Source: Candidatus Obscuribacterales bacterium (GTDB lineage: Bacteria > Cyanobacteriota > Vampirovibrionia > Obscuribacterales > Obscuribacteraceae). From it: a DNA stretch of 64,000 nucleotides. Shown here one piece after another: positions 16,365 through 24,909 of the stretch (position 1 is the stretch's first letter; every line of letters starts with the position of its first letter). The notes below the pieces were generated by a model that did not search any database, was not told the origin of the DNA, and saw only the letters and a program-made list of their open reading frames with translations. The stretch is from contig JACKCM010000002.1 in NCBI GenBank assembly GCA_020634035.1, forward strand, positions 496,001-560,000. The letters run 5' to 3'. Position numbers and translations under genes: made by a program.

Positions 16365-16856
16365 ATGAATAATCCGCGAGAAAGCACGAACTTAGGTGCC
16401 GATGACGCTATGACGCGTTTCAGAGGTCCTCTCACAATCCTGGCTGTCGTTTTGGTCGGCTTGTCTATCTGGTATGTATACACGGCCATGAAAGACCGTT
16501 ATACGGTCAAGCCGGAGAAACTTTTCAACTCGATTTTCGAGGACAATTTTTCGGATGTGAAAGATTTCAAGGGTGGCGGTGAGATCTCCGCCCATGAAGA
16601 AAAATGGATCTACTTCAAAAAGACCGGTGAAGCCGAGCTGAAAGACAAGCACAGTTTTGACGGTGAGGACCGGGCCGAGGTAGCGCGGCGCTGGTTTGCC
16701 GAATTGCTGCCGGATAAGGAAGGTCTGAAGCCGGAGTTTAGAAAGTATCTGAAAATCCGCAGCAAGGTAGATTCTCGCACCGACCATATCAAACGGCAGT
16801 GGTATCTCTTTAACTGGCGAACCGACGAGCACTTTTATAGAGAGTGGGGTTACTGA
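16365..16856 (+). CDS. Single-span membrane-anchored protein, unknown function
   Basis: 163 residues from ATG 16365. A short cytoplasmic N-terminus is followed by one hydrophobic helix (PLTILAVVLVGLSIWYVYTA, about residues 21-40), then a charged domain with many Lys/Glu and several aromatic residues, ending WYLFNWRTDEHFYREWGY. I do not recognise it. It follows the tandem membrane proteins by 73 bases in the same direction, so it may be an accessory subunit. The next 128 bases carry no gene. Confidence 0.6.
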   Translation: MNNPRESTNLGADDAMTRFRGPLTILAVVLVGLSIWYVYTAMKDRYTVKPEKLFNSIFEDNFSDVKDFKGGGEISAHEEKWIYFKKTGEAELKDKHSFDGEDRAEVARRWFAELLPDKEGLKPEFRKYLKIRSKVDSRTDHIKRQWYLFNWRTDEHFYREWGY

Positions 16857-16984
16857 TAATTTCCCCCTTTAAGGACCCGGCTAGGGCAGTCTATAAACAG
16901 GGAAAGATACTAGAAGATAGTAGTTATAACGTCCCTTGATATAAGGTTTTTGCCGCAATAGTCAGGATCAATGACCAGTCTATA

Positions 16985-18580
16985 GTGAACAGATTGCGCA
17001 TAGCAGGATATCTTGCTGTGGCAGCCCTGGTCGTCCATCAAGTTTATGGCGCCCTGATTCATCCGCTTCGCATCGGCTGGGACCCGGCTCTACATCTACA
17101 GTGCGCCCATCTAATCACCCTGGGCAAGGTTCCCTATGTCGACATGTTCGACGTCAACCCGCCTTTGATCTGGTATCTCGATACCATTCCTGCTTTTTTG
17201 CACAATTTTTCGGGCATTCCAATCACCCAGGCTTTCTCGTTCTTTCTCACTTTGATCATCGCTTATTCAGCATCCATGTCCCTTTATCTATTCACCAGGG
17301 TCAAAGCCAGAGAAGAGCTTATTTTTGCCATACCTTTCGTCGTCGGCCTTGTTCTATTCAATTTCTTCCTGCGTTTCGATTTCGGTCAAAGAGAAGATAT
17401 CTTTGTTCTTCTCTACATGCCGTTCTTCTTGTTGCGCTGGCTACGGTGGCAGAGTGGCGAAGGCGAAGAGGTGGTTGTAAAACCGCTTGCCATTATTGTC
17501 GGATTGCTCGGCGGTATAGGAATATGCTTGAAGCCTTATTTCTTGATTCCGGCGCTATGTGTTGAGTTGTACTGGCTCTCTCAGGCTGGATTTCGCCGTT
17601 TTAAATGTTTTATCTCCACCGAGGCTCTTTCTGCGGTGGCGGCGGCGGTGCTCTATCTGCTTCACTTTCTGGCGGTGCCTGCCCAGATGCGGGAGAACTA
17701 TTTCGGTTATCTTGTCCCTGCTTTTGCCCTGGGCTATAACTTCTGGGATACCGCTCTGTCTAATATGTTCTCGCCGCCGGATAAGCGCAATGTCTTTTTC
17801 TTGATGGTGGCAGCTTCGGTGACCGCTCTTGCGCTCAGGCGCAAGTCCAGTCTCTTCATACCCATGGTGATTTTTACCCTGAGCAGCAATATCCCTTACC
17901 TGCTTCAATTCAAAGGCTGGGCCTATCATAACCAGCCGGTTTTTGCCGGCGCCTGTATCCTCGGCTATATGGTGGCAGGTTATCTTGTCTATCTGGCAGG
18001 TTGCTATATCAAAGAGGTCTGTCGTCTGCCTGCAGCGGTTTTAATTTATTCGATTCCGGTATTTATTTCGGGCTTCGCCCTCTATGACGCTATCAAAGAT
18101 ACCGAGAAGGTCAAGGCAGACAGACAGTTTTCTTTAGAGCTCATAGGCGGACAGGGTCGGACTCCGGTAAGCGATGTGGACTCTCCCTTTTTATCTTATT
18201 TCGAGAAGTATTTCCGCAAGGGCGATACGGCGATATTCATGTCCAATGGGGTGACTCCTGGCTATCCTCTTCTGACCCAGCTCAGTGTGCCGCCGGGCTC
18301 ACGGCATCTTCACTGTGTGATTCTCTCTGTCTTGCATTATATTCGCGAAATAGACCCCCAGACAGAGAAAACCAGGGCACTCTTAGAACATGCCCAGGAG
18401 GTGGTCGATCAATATGGCGAAGATATCAAGGCGCGTAAACCGCGGTTGATCTTTGTCCAGATTTCGCCTGTAGAGACATATCTTTCGCCCTTCAATTTCG
18501 AAGGAGAGTATCTTTCGGACTACGACAAAATCGACGAGATAGCTAATTTCAAAGTCTTTTTGAGGAAGCGCCATGACTGA
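16985..18580 (+). CDS. GT-C-type membrane glycosyltransferase (GT39/ArnT-like)
   Basis: 531 residues, GTG start. About ten to eleven membrane helices. The first periplasmic loop reads GWDPALHLQCAHLITLGKVP then DMFDVNPPLIWYLDTIP, matching the acidic catalytic loop and the D-x-N-P-P element of dolichyl-phosphate-mannose-mannosyltransferase-like enzymes, which move a sugar from a lipid carrier to protein or lipid outside the membrane. The C-terminal soluble part has a Rossmann-like strand-helix pattern (FRKGDTAIFMSNG). The gene overlaps the next by 8 bases. Acceptor unknown; the nearby exported proteins are possible targets. Confidence 0.8.
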   Translation: MNRLRIAGYLAVAALVVHQVYGALIHPLRIGWDPALHLQCAHLITLGKVPYVDMFDVNPPLIWYLDTIPAFLHNFSGIPITQAFSFFLTLIIAYSASMSLYLFTRVKAREELIFAIPFVVGLVLFNFFLRFDFGQREDIFVLLYMPFFLLRWLRWQSGEGEEVVVKPLAIIVGLLGGIGICLKPYFLIPALCVELYWLSQAGFRRFKCFISTEALSAVAAAVLYLLHFLAVPAQMRENYFGYLVPAFALGYNFWDTALSNMFSPPDKRNVFFLMVAASVTALALRRKSSLFIPMVIFTLSSNIPYLLQFKGWAYHNQPVFAGACILGYMVAGYLVYLAGCYIKEVCRLPAAVLIYSIPVFISGFALYDAIKDTEKVKADRQFSLELIGGQGRTPVSDVDSPFLSYFEKYFRKGDTAIFMSNGVTPGYPLLTQLSVPPGSRHLHCVILSVLHYIREIDPQTEKTRALLEHAQEVVDQYGEDIKARKPRLIFVQISPVETYLSPFNFEGEYLSDYDKIDEIANFKVFLRKRHD

Positions 18581-20243
18581 AGTCTCCCTGCTCGAAAAGA
18601 CCTCTTCGATAAGGGGCACCGTTTCAAAGACGGCCTGCTTGAATACTGGCATTCTGGCAGCAGGTATTCTTCTGATTATTCTGGCTCACTTTATCATCCA
18701 TCCTCTATTGATACCGGCTGAAGCGGCTCTCAATCTGGAATACGGTAAGTTGATTATCTCGGGACAATCTCCGTATTTGGACTTTTTCGACTATCAGAGT
18801 CCTGTGCCCATGTATCTCTGCCTTATACCTGATTTCATCTCTATCTATTTGAAAGTCCACCCGATAACCGCATTCAATCTCTGTGTCTGGCTCCTTGTAA
18901 CCCTTTCTACGGCGATATCGGCTCATATTCTCTTTCGGACGTCTTCCCGGGAGATCTCGGTGGCACCATATTTGTTGGTGGGCTATCTGCTTCTCAATCT
19001 TATCTTCATCGATCAATTCGGAGAGACTCAACAGGTCTTCTTCGCTTTCATATTACCTTATGTTTTATCCAGGGTGCTCAATCTCACCAGTTCTGGTGGC
19101 GCCATCGATATTAGAGTTCTGGGACTGACAGGATCAATGGCTGCAGTAGGCTTTTTGCTCGATCCTCTCTATCTACTTCTTATGATTCTATTTGAGGCTT
19201 TTATATGCGCAGAGAGGGGGCGCTTTGACAGTCTGTCAAAACCCGAGTTTACCGTTTGTTTTTCTATTTTAATTCTATGTGGCTTTGTTCTCATCATCGG
19301 CAATGAACCCATGGGAGTGGCGTTCTCTCACTTCGGCCTGCCGATGATGCTGCTTGACTATGATACATGGAATAACGATCTGGTTTATCTGGGCATGACT
19401 CCCGATCGTCGAGACCTGCTCTATCTCTCTATATTGGCATGTGTTGCGGCGCTGGCTTTTTATCGCTTCAGCAAGTTGATACTGCCGATGGTGATCATCT
19501 CTTTTCTCGGTTTCGGTTTATATATAGTTCAGTACAATATGTACACCGCCCAGGCACTGCCTATGGTGTTTGGTGCCGGGCTGGCTTTCAGTCTGGTTGT
19601 CGGCATACTGGTCAACTGGTTTGTCGCTCACTTCAAACTGCGAAGCAAACTGCCAGGAACATTGGTTTTTGGGGCGCTCAGCCTCGCTTCGGTCTTTGCC
19701 TGGTTATCTGTTGAAGTGGCGGGGGTAAGCCACGGCAACCGTTATTCTCTTTCGGAACAGGGCTATATAGGCTCTTCTCCCCGGGCGGATCTTTCTATCT
19801 TTGCCGACTATATCGAGGCTAATAGCAAGCCGGGGGATCAGGTATTGATAATCAACGATCAGGCAAGACCAGCTTACCCCACACTTTTACAACTGGGTCG
19901 TAGACCGGGATCGGGCTTTCTCACCACGCGCCTTTTGAAAGTGGCCAGAAAGCTTCGCTATTCTAAACCTCTAGAAGTCTGGCAGCCTTATGTAGTAGCC
20001 GAAGATCAGCTATATGACCGCCTCAAGAACGATATCAGGACAAAGAGACCGGTGCTCATTCTGGTCAATCAAGACAGCATGGGACCGGCCTTAGAAGAGA
20101 AGCTGGTATCAAAGGAACTGCTCGACAATTATGAACCGGTCGGTTTCTTAGACTGGCGGGATGACAACGCCGACCATCCGTCTTTCGAGTACATAGGCTA
20201 TAGAACCGCTTTTCATGCCTTCAAGCTGAAGCGAGGCGAATGA
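18573..20243 (+). CDS. GT-C-type membrane glycosyltransferase, paralogue
   Basis: 556 residues, starting within the preceding gene (ATG, 8-base overlap). Same layout as its neighbour: a first loop with IPAEAALNLEYGKLIISG and PYLDFFDYQSPVPMYL, many hydrophobic helices, and a C-terminal soluble region with KPGDQVLIINDQARPAYPTL. The first acidic residue of the loop is Glu here rather than Asp. The two probably arose by duplication and may act in sequence or as a pair. Ten bases separate it from the exported TldD protein, so the four genes from 16985 to 23687 form one unit. Confidence 0.77.
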   Translation: MTEVSLLEKTSSIRGTVSKTACLNTGILAAGILLIILAHFIIHPLLIPAEAALNLEYGKLIISGQSPYLDFFDYQSPVPMYLCLIPDFISIYLKVHPITAFNLCVWLLVTLSTAISAHILFRTSSREISVAPYLLVGYLLLNLIFIDQFGETQQVFFAFILPYVLSRVLNLTSSGGAIDIRVLGLTGSMAAVGFLLDPLYLLLMILFEAFICAERGRFDSLSKPEFTVCFSILILCGFVLIIGNEPMGVAFSHFGLPMMLLDYDTWNNDLVYLGMTPDRRDLLYLSILACVAALAFYRFSKLILPMVIISFLGFGLYIVQYNMYTAQALPMVFGAGLAFSLVVGILVNWFVAHFKLRSKLPGTLVFGALSLASVFAWLSVEVAGVSHGNRYSLSEQGYIGSSPRADLSIFADYIEANSKPGDQVLIINDQARPAYPTLLQLGRRPGSGFLTTRLLKVARKLRYSKPLEVWQPYVVAEDQLYDRLKNDIRTKRPVLILVNQDSMGPALEEKLVSKELLDNYEPVGFLDWRDDNADHPSFEYIGYRTAFHAFKLKRGE

Positions 20244-20253
20244 GGCCTATACA

Positions 20254-21942
20254 ATGAAAAAAGCTCTAGCTCTCTCTTTCGCGCTCTCTCTCATTTGTCA
20301 ACCCGGTGCATTTGCCGCAGACAAATTCATGAACACTCTCGATAAAGAACTGGGGCGGTCTTTCAAGCTCTTGCAGAAAAAAGGAACCTATCCTCTTTAT
20401 TATCTTGCCTATCGAGTATTCGAGGATGATTATGTCTCTTATAAAGGCAAGTTCGGCGCCCTGACCAAAGAATCGGATCCCAGTAAATTTCGCAACTTTC
20501 AGGTCGAATTGCGAGTAGGTGACTCTCATCTCGATAACTCTCATAAACTGCGGGGCTCGACCAATACCGTTACCCATGTCTGGTCCGATTCTCTGCCTAT
20601 AGAAAACGATGACAAAGCGATAGCCAATGTGCTCTGGCGCTCTACTGATAAAGCCTTCAAAGCGGCCCAGAAGCAGCTGACCCTTGTGAAGGCGAGTCGG
20701 GCCTTGAAAGTAAAAGAGCAGGATCTATCCGGGGACTTCACCGAAGAGAAGCCCTGTCATTATCTGGGGGAGGTCAAAGAGTTCTCGCCGGCTTCTGGAA
20801 ATTGGAAAGATCGCCTGAGAATGCTATCGGGACTTTTCAACAAATATGACAGGGTAAGAGACAGTGCCGTCAACTATTCTTCTGAACGGCAGATATCTTA
20901 TATGGTATCGAGTGATGGTGCCGTCAAAAGAGAAGAGCTACGCTCTTATCTTATAAGTGTCTATGCCGAGGCTGTGGCCGACGACGGAATGATCCTCTGG
21001 TTCTATGATCGATTCGAATCGACCGACGCCGATGGCTTGCCCTCAGAGGCGGTACTGACCGAAAAGATAGAGACCATGGCGAAGAGGCTCACAGAACTGA
21101 CCCGAGCGCCTCTGGCAGAACCCTTTGTCGGACCGGCGATTTTGTCGGGAAGAGCAGCCGGAGTCTTCTTCCATGAAATTCTCGGGCACCGCCTGGAGGG
21201 GCATCGGCAAAAAGACGAGGAGGAAGGCAGGACTTTCAAAGAGAAAGTCGGCACCAGAATAATGCCGGTGTTCATCTCGGTGGTGGACGATCCGTCATGC
21301 ACCAGATTGAACGGCATAGAGCTTTCAGGAGCTTATAAATATGATGATGAGGGCATCGCCTCGAGGAAGACGGTGCTGGTAGATAATGGGGTGCTGAAAA
21401 CCTTTTTGATGTCGCGCACCCCGGTGGAAGGAATCCCCCACTCGAACGGCCATGGAAGATGCGACTATGTGAACGCGCCCTGTGCAAGACAGGGTAATCT
21501 TATGGTGATTGCAGACGGTGAAAGAAGGGTCTCTCCGGATGAGCTAAAAGAGATGTTGCGCCAGGAAGCCAAAAGGCAGGGCAAGCCTTATGGCCTGTAT
21601 TTCGACGAGATGGCAGGCGGCTCCACTTTTACCCAGGCCGATCAGCCGCAACTCTACAAGCTTTATCCTCTCGTAGTAACTCGGGTCTATGCCGATGGCA
21701 GACCTGACGAGCTTATCCGCGGTGTCGACATTGTCGGAACCCCTCTTGCTTCGCTGGAGAATATCCTCGGCGCAGCCGACGATCTGGGCGTCTTCAACGG
21801 AGTCTGTGGGGCCGAATCCGGCTCTGTACCTGTCTCTGCGTCCTCGCCCAGTCTGCTTATCCATACCATAGAGGTTCAGCGTAAGCCCAAGTCTGACGAC
21901 AAGCCGGCTCTTTTGCCACCACCTGTGAGGAGGCAGCCATGA
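20254..21942 (+). CDS. Exported TldD-family metalloprotease
   Basis: 562 residues with a typical Sec signal peptide (KKALALSFALSLICQPGAFA). TldD/TldE proteases normally act in the cytoplasm and clip unfolded peptides such as microcin leaders; an exported version is unusual. The zinc site is intact: AAGVFFHEILGHRLEGH supplies HExxxH, and GVFNGVCGAESGSVPV supplies the C-terminal cysteine. Other family blocks include YDDEGIASRKTVLVDNGVL and NGHGRCDYVNAPCARQGNL. It overlaps the next gene, a partner with no zinc ligands, by 4 bases, which parallels the TldD (active)/TldE (inactive) heterodimer. Confidence 0.9.
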   Translation: MKKALALSFALSLICQPGAFAADKFMNTLDKELGRSFKLLQKKGTYPLYYLAYRVFEDDYVSYKGKFGALTKESDPSKFRNFQVELRVGDSHLDNSHKLRGSTNTVTHVWSDSLPIENDDKAIANVLWRSTDKAFKAAQKQLTLVKASRALKVKEQDLSGDFTEEKPCHYLGEVKEFSPASGNWKDRLRMLSGLFNKYDRVRDSAVNYSSERQISYMVSSDGAVKREELRSYLISVYAEAVADDGMILWFYDRFESTDADGLPSEAVLTEKIETMAKRLTELTRAPLAEPFVGPAILSGRAAGVFFHEILGHRLEGHRQKDEEEGRTFKEKVGTRIMPVFISVVDDPSCTRLNGIELSGAYKYDDEGIASRKTVLVDNGVLKTFLMSRTPVEGIPHSNGHGRCDYVNAPCARQGNLMVIADGERRVSPDELKEMLRQEAKRQGKPYGLYFDEMAGGSTFTQADQPQLYKLYPLVVTRVYADGRPDELIRGVDIVGTPLASLENILGAADDLGVFNGVCGAESGSVPVSASSPSLLIHTIEVQRKPKSDDKPALLPPPVRRQP

Positions 21943-23687
21943 AGGTAAAAGTAAAAAGCCTTCTAACTTTTCTAGTGCTTTCAGTAAGTCTTTCGGTCGG
22001 TCAGCCTCTGGTCTGCCAACCCGAGGATGCGACCATGGCGGCCATGGATGATGAACTCTCGCGCACCATGAAAGAGTTGCAGCTTCCCGGTCATGCCCGG
22101 CCTTATTTCTGTCAGTTCAATATTTATGAAAACGATGATTTTTCTGTGGAGGCGACGCTTGGAGCTGTTACCTCCAAAACCTCGGCGCGACAGCGGACTT
22201 TTGACCCTATCATAAGAGTCGGCAGCTATCGTTTCGATAATTCCAACTTTACCAAGCCGGTCAATTACTATTCGAATAATGGTGGCGAGACCGGTTACGA
22301 GCAGCTTTCTTTAATCAGTGAAGCTCCTTTAGATCACGACTATAACGCGATTCGAAAAACCTTCTGGCTTAACGCAGATTACAACTATAAAAAAGAGGTG
22401 GAGAATCTCGAACAGAAGCGGGCCTATATTCTGGAGCGAGCCAAAGAGGACGATCTGCCTGATTTCTCCAGGGTGAAGCCGGTGAAGCTGGTGAAGCCTA
22501 CCGAGAGTCTTGCCATAGACAAAGAGGCCTGGACTGAAAAAATCAAAAGGCTATCCAGTATCTTCAGATCTTATCCGGGCATCCGCAACTCCTGGGTGCG
22601 TTATGACGAGCGGATCATCAATACCTGGCTGACAACTTCGGAAGGGACCAGAATAAGAAACGCTGAGCGGGCAGTGCGCATACTCTCTTATGCCAATGCC
22701 CAGGCTGAAGACGGCTCGGTTTTGACCGACGGCAGAGTTTTTCTAGCCCATGATAGAGCCGAACTGCCTTCAGAAGAGACTATGAACAAAGAGCTTATTA
22801 GATTGGCCGGGAGCTTGATAGAGCGTTCCGGGGCAGCCAAGACCGATTATTATGAAGGACCGGTGCTCTTCGAGGGTCAGGCTGCCGCCCAGCTGTTCGC
22901 TAGAGTGCTTGCGCCCTATCTCATCGCTTATCGCAAGCCCCTGGGCGCCGACTATCAGTCCATCAACTATGATCGACTGGCCAAGCGGCTGGGGCGGCGG
23001 GTGATGCCGTTATTTCTCTCTGTCAAAGATGACCCCTTGTCGCGCACTTATAAAAACACGCCTTTATTCGGAGGCTTCGAGGTAGACGATGAAGGGGTTC
23101 TGCCGGAGAAGCTTCTTCTAATTGATAAAGGTTATCTGAGAACCCTTTGCAGTGGACGTACTCCCAGTAAGTATTCAAAAGTCTCTAACGGTCATGGTTC
23201 TCTGCAGGGCGGGGTCTCGGCCAAGCATTCGGTACTATATGTAGAGGCGGAGAAAACCCAGTCTAAAGAACAGTTACTGGCTCGTCTCAAGAAGCTGGGC
23301 AAGGCGGCCAGGCTGGACAGTGTTCTTGTTGTACGTCGACTGGCTAACAGTGTCCGGGACGGCAGTCTATTCGAGAGTGTAGACTCTCAGATTTCGGAGT
23401 TGACCTCCGAAGAAGGACAGCTGACCGACCCCCTCGATTTTTATAAAATCGATCTGAAAACCGGTAAGCGGACAAGATTGAGAGACGGCAAATTCGGACC
23501 GGTGACCATGCGTATTCTCAAAGATATAGTCGCCGCCGGAGACGATGCCTGCGCCTATCCGGTGGAGGATCTGTCCAACAACTATTATCATCTGATATCA
23601 CCCTCGGTTCTGATCTCTGAAGTCGAGATAGAAAAGCGGGAGAATGTCTCTAAACCGCCGGCGATACCAGGTCCTATGACCTTTTAA
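21939..23687 (+). CDS. Exported TldD-like protein lacking the zinc site (TldE-like partner)
   Basis: 582 residues, ATG overlapping the upstream stop and preceded by GAGGAGG. The N-terminus KSLLTFLVLSVSLSVGQPLV is a signal peptide. It aligns with the preceding TldD along its length (FCQFNIYENDDFSVEATLGA, GGFEVDDEGVLPEKLLLIDKG, VSNGHGSLQGG), but the segment that should be HEILGH reads LFARVLAPYL and the C-terminal GxCG is missing, so all three metal ligands are gone. Predicted role: structural partner forming the substrate tunnel with the active protein, as TldE does. The stop is one base from the convergent cytidine deaminase. Confidence 0.85.
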   Translation: MKVKVKSLLTFLVLSVSLSVGQPLVCQPEDATMAAMDDELSRTMKELQLPGHARPYFCQFNIYENDDFSVEATLGAVTSKTSARQRTFDPIIRVGSYRFDNSNFTKPVNYYSNNGGETGYEQLSLISEAPLDHDYNAIRKTFWLNADYNYKKEVENLEQKRAYILERAKEDDLPDFSRVKPVKLVKPTESLAIDKEAWTEKIKRLSSIFRSYPGIRNSWVRYDERIINTWLTTSEGTRIRNAERAVRILSYANAQAEDGSVLTDGRVFLAHDRAELPSEETMNKELIRLAGSLIERSGAAKTDYYEGPVLFEGQAAAQLFARVLAPYLIAYRKPLGADYQSINYDRLAKRLGRRVMPLFLSVKDDPLSRTYKNTPLFGGFEVDDEGVLPEKLLLIDKGYLRTLCSGRTPSKYSKVSNGHGSLQGGVSAKHSVLYVEAEKTQSKEQLLARLKKLGKAARLDSVLVVRRLANSVRDGSLFESVDSQISELTSEEGQLTDPLDFYKIDLKTGKRTRLRDGKFGPVTMRILKDIVAAGDDACAYPVEDLSNNYYHLISPSVLISEVEIEKRENVSKPPAIPGPMTF

Positions 23688-23688
23688 G

Positions 23689-24141
23689 TTAGAGCACGTC
23701 CTCTTTAGAGAACAGATGGGGGACAAGCTCTGCAAAACACAGTCCTACAACTTTCTCTTTTGACTCTCTTTTCTCGAGCCCGACCACCCAAAAAGCAGTG
23801 CCGAATTCTGAGAGAAACTGTCGGCAATTGCAGCACGGCCAGGGGTCTTTGCCCCGGGGTGCAAAGACGGCAAGAAGCTTTAAAACCTGGTTCTGATCTA
23901 TACCGCCTGCTTCGGCTCTAACAAGCAGCCCATCGGCTATAGCCTGACTGACCGCGTTCTCTTCTGCGTGAATGGTCTGGGAGAAGGCGGCATTCTCAAC
24001 ATTGCAGCCGCTATAGATGCGATTGTCAAAGGTGAGCACTGCCGCTCCTACCCGGTAGTTCGAATAGGGGCAATAGGCATTCTCTGAAGCGGCTTTTGCT
24101 CTTTCGATTAAATCGAGTATTTGTTTGTCTTCGAGATCCAT
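23689..24141 (-). CDS. cdd: Cytidine deaminase
   Basis: 150 residues. Deaminates cytidine/deoxycytidine to uridine in pyrimidine salvage, cytoplasm. All active-site elements are present: AYCPYSNYRVGAAVL, GCNVENAAFSQTIHAEENAV (HAE with catalytic Glu) and WPCCNCRQFLSEFG (two zinc cysteines). The length is normal for the tetrameric form. It is downstream of a TPR protein with a two-base gap, probably read from the HTTM-region transcript rather than linked to it in function. Confidence 0.94.
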   Translation of the reverse strand: MDLEDKQILDLIERAKAASENAYCPYSNYRVGAAVLTFDNRIYSGCNVENAAFSQTIHAEENAVSQAIADGLLVRAEAGGIDQNQVLKLLAVFAPRGKDPWPCCNCRQFLSEFGTAFWVVGLEKRESKEKVVGLCFAELVPHLFSKEDVL

Positions 24142-24143
24142 GG

Positions 24144-24899
24144 TTATAACGGTGCCACGGCTTTGCGATCTGATTTTTTATCGATGGACATGGCTTTTAG
24201 TTTGGTCGCTTGCGCTTCTCGCTTTAGACCCATGTCTCTTTGAACTAAATAAAGATTCCAGAGCGTATTGCCTTCGAAGAAAGAGTTCTCTCCTTTGGTC
24301 TTACGCCATAGCTCAAGAGCCTTTTCTAATTTCTCGGCCGACTGTTTCATCAAGGCGATTCGGTCGCTTTTCTTTTCATGGCCGCAGGCTTCCATATAGA
24401 GCACGAGCCCGAGGTTGTTATAGTCTCTTGCCAGTTTCTCTTCGTATTCCGGATGTTTGGCGACCATGGCCTGGTCATAGCCGAGGACCGCCTCATAGGC
24501 TATTTTAGAGGCGTTCCAATTGGTGATGTCGCGATAGATGCCGGCCAATCGCAACTGAGATTGAGCCCACTTTTCGTCATAGTTTGAAAGGTCGAGCTTA
24601 TCGTTGCGTTTCTTCGCCACGTCTTGAATCAATTTTATGGCGTTTGGGAAATCTCGCTTTTCCCAGTAGAGCATCGCCAGTTTCTCTTCTTTATCCAGGA
24701 GATCTTCCGGGTCCGTACTGGGGTTATCTTTCATGGCCACATAGTTTTGCTCGACTATATAGACCTCTCTATCGAGGTTCTTGTAATAGTCATTCATATC
24801 CTGCTCTTCGACTATTGCCCGCCTTAGAGGAATGGTGGCGACGATAATCCACACATATAAAATTCCGACTACGGCCAGTATCGCTAATCTAGGACCCAT
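24144..24899 (-). CDS. Membrane-anchored TPR-like protein beside the first HTTM gene
   Basis: 251 residues. One N-terminal membrane helix (LAILAVVGILYVWIIVATIP), then helical repeats of TPR character (EEKLAMLYWEKRDFPNAIKL, SQLRLAGIYRDITNWNASKI, RDYNNLGLVLYMEACG), ending in a charged tail. Such domains dock partner proteins. It follows the HTTM-DCC gene by 10 bases on the same strand. The same combination, HTTM plus companion plus an anchored TPR-like protein, recurs near 35.8-38.9 kb, which suggests a functional tie. No enzymatic motif seen. Confidence 0.68.
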   Translation of the reverse strand: MGPRLAILAVVGILYVWIIVATIPLRRAIVEEQDMNDYYKNLDREVYIVEQNYVAMKDNPSTDPEDLLDKEEKLAMLYWEKRDFPNAIKLIQDVAKKRNDKLDLSNYDEKWAQSQLRLAGIYRDITNWNASKIAYEAVLGYDQAMVAKHPEYEEKLARDYNNLGLVLYMEACGHEKKSDRIALMKQSAEKLEKALELWRKTKGENSFFEGNTLWNLYLVQRDMGLKREAQATKLKAMSIDKKSDRKAVAPL

Positions 24900-24909
24900 A
24901 ACTCACCAC

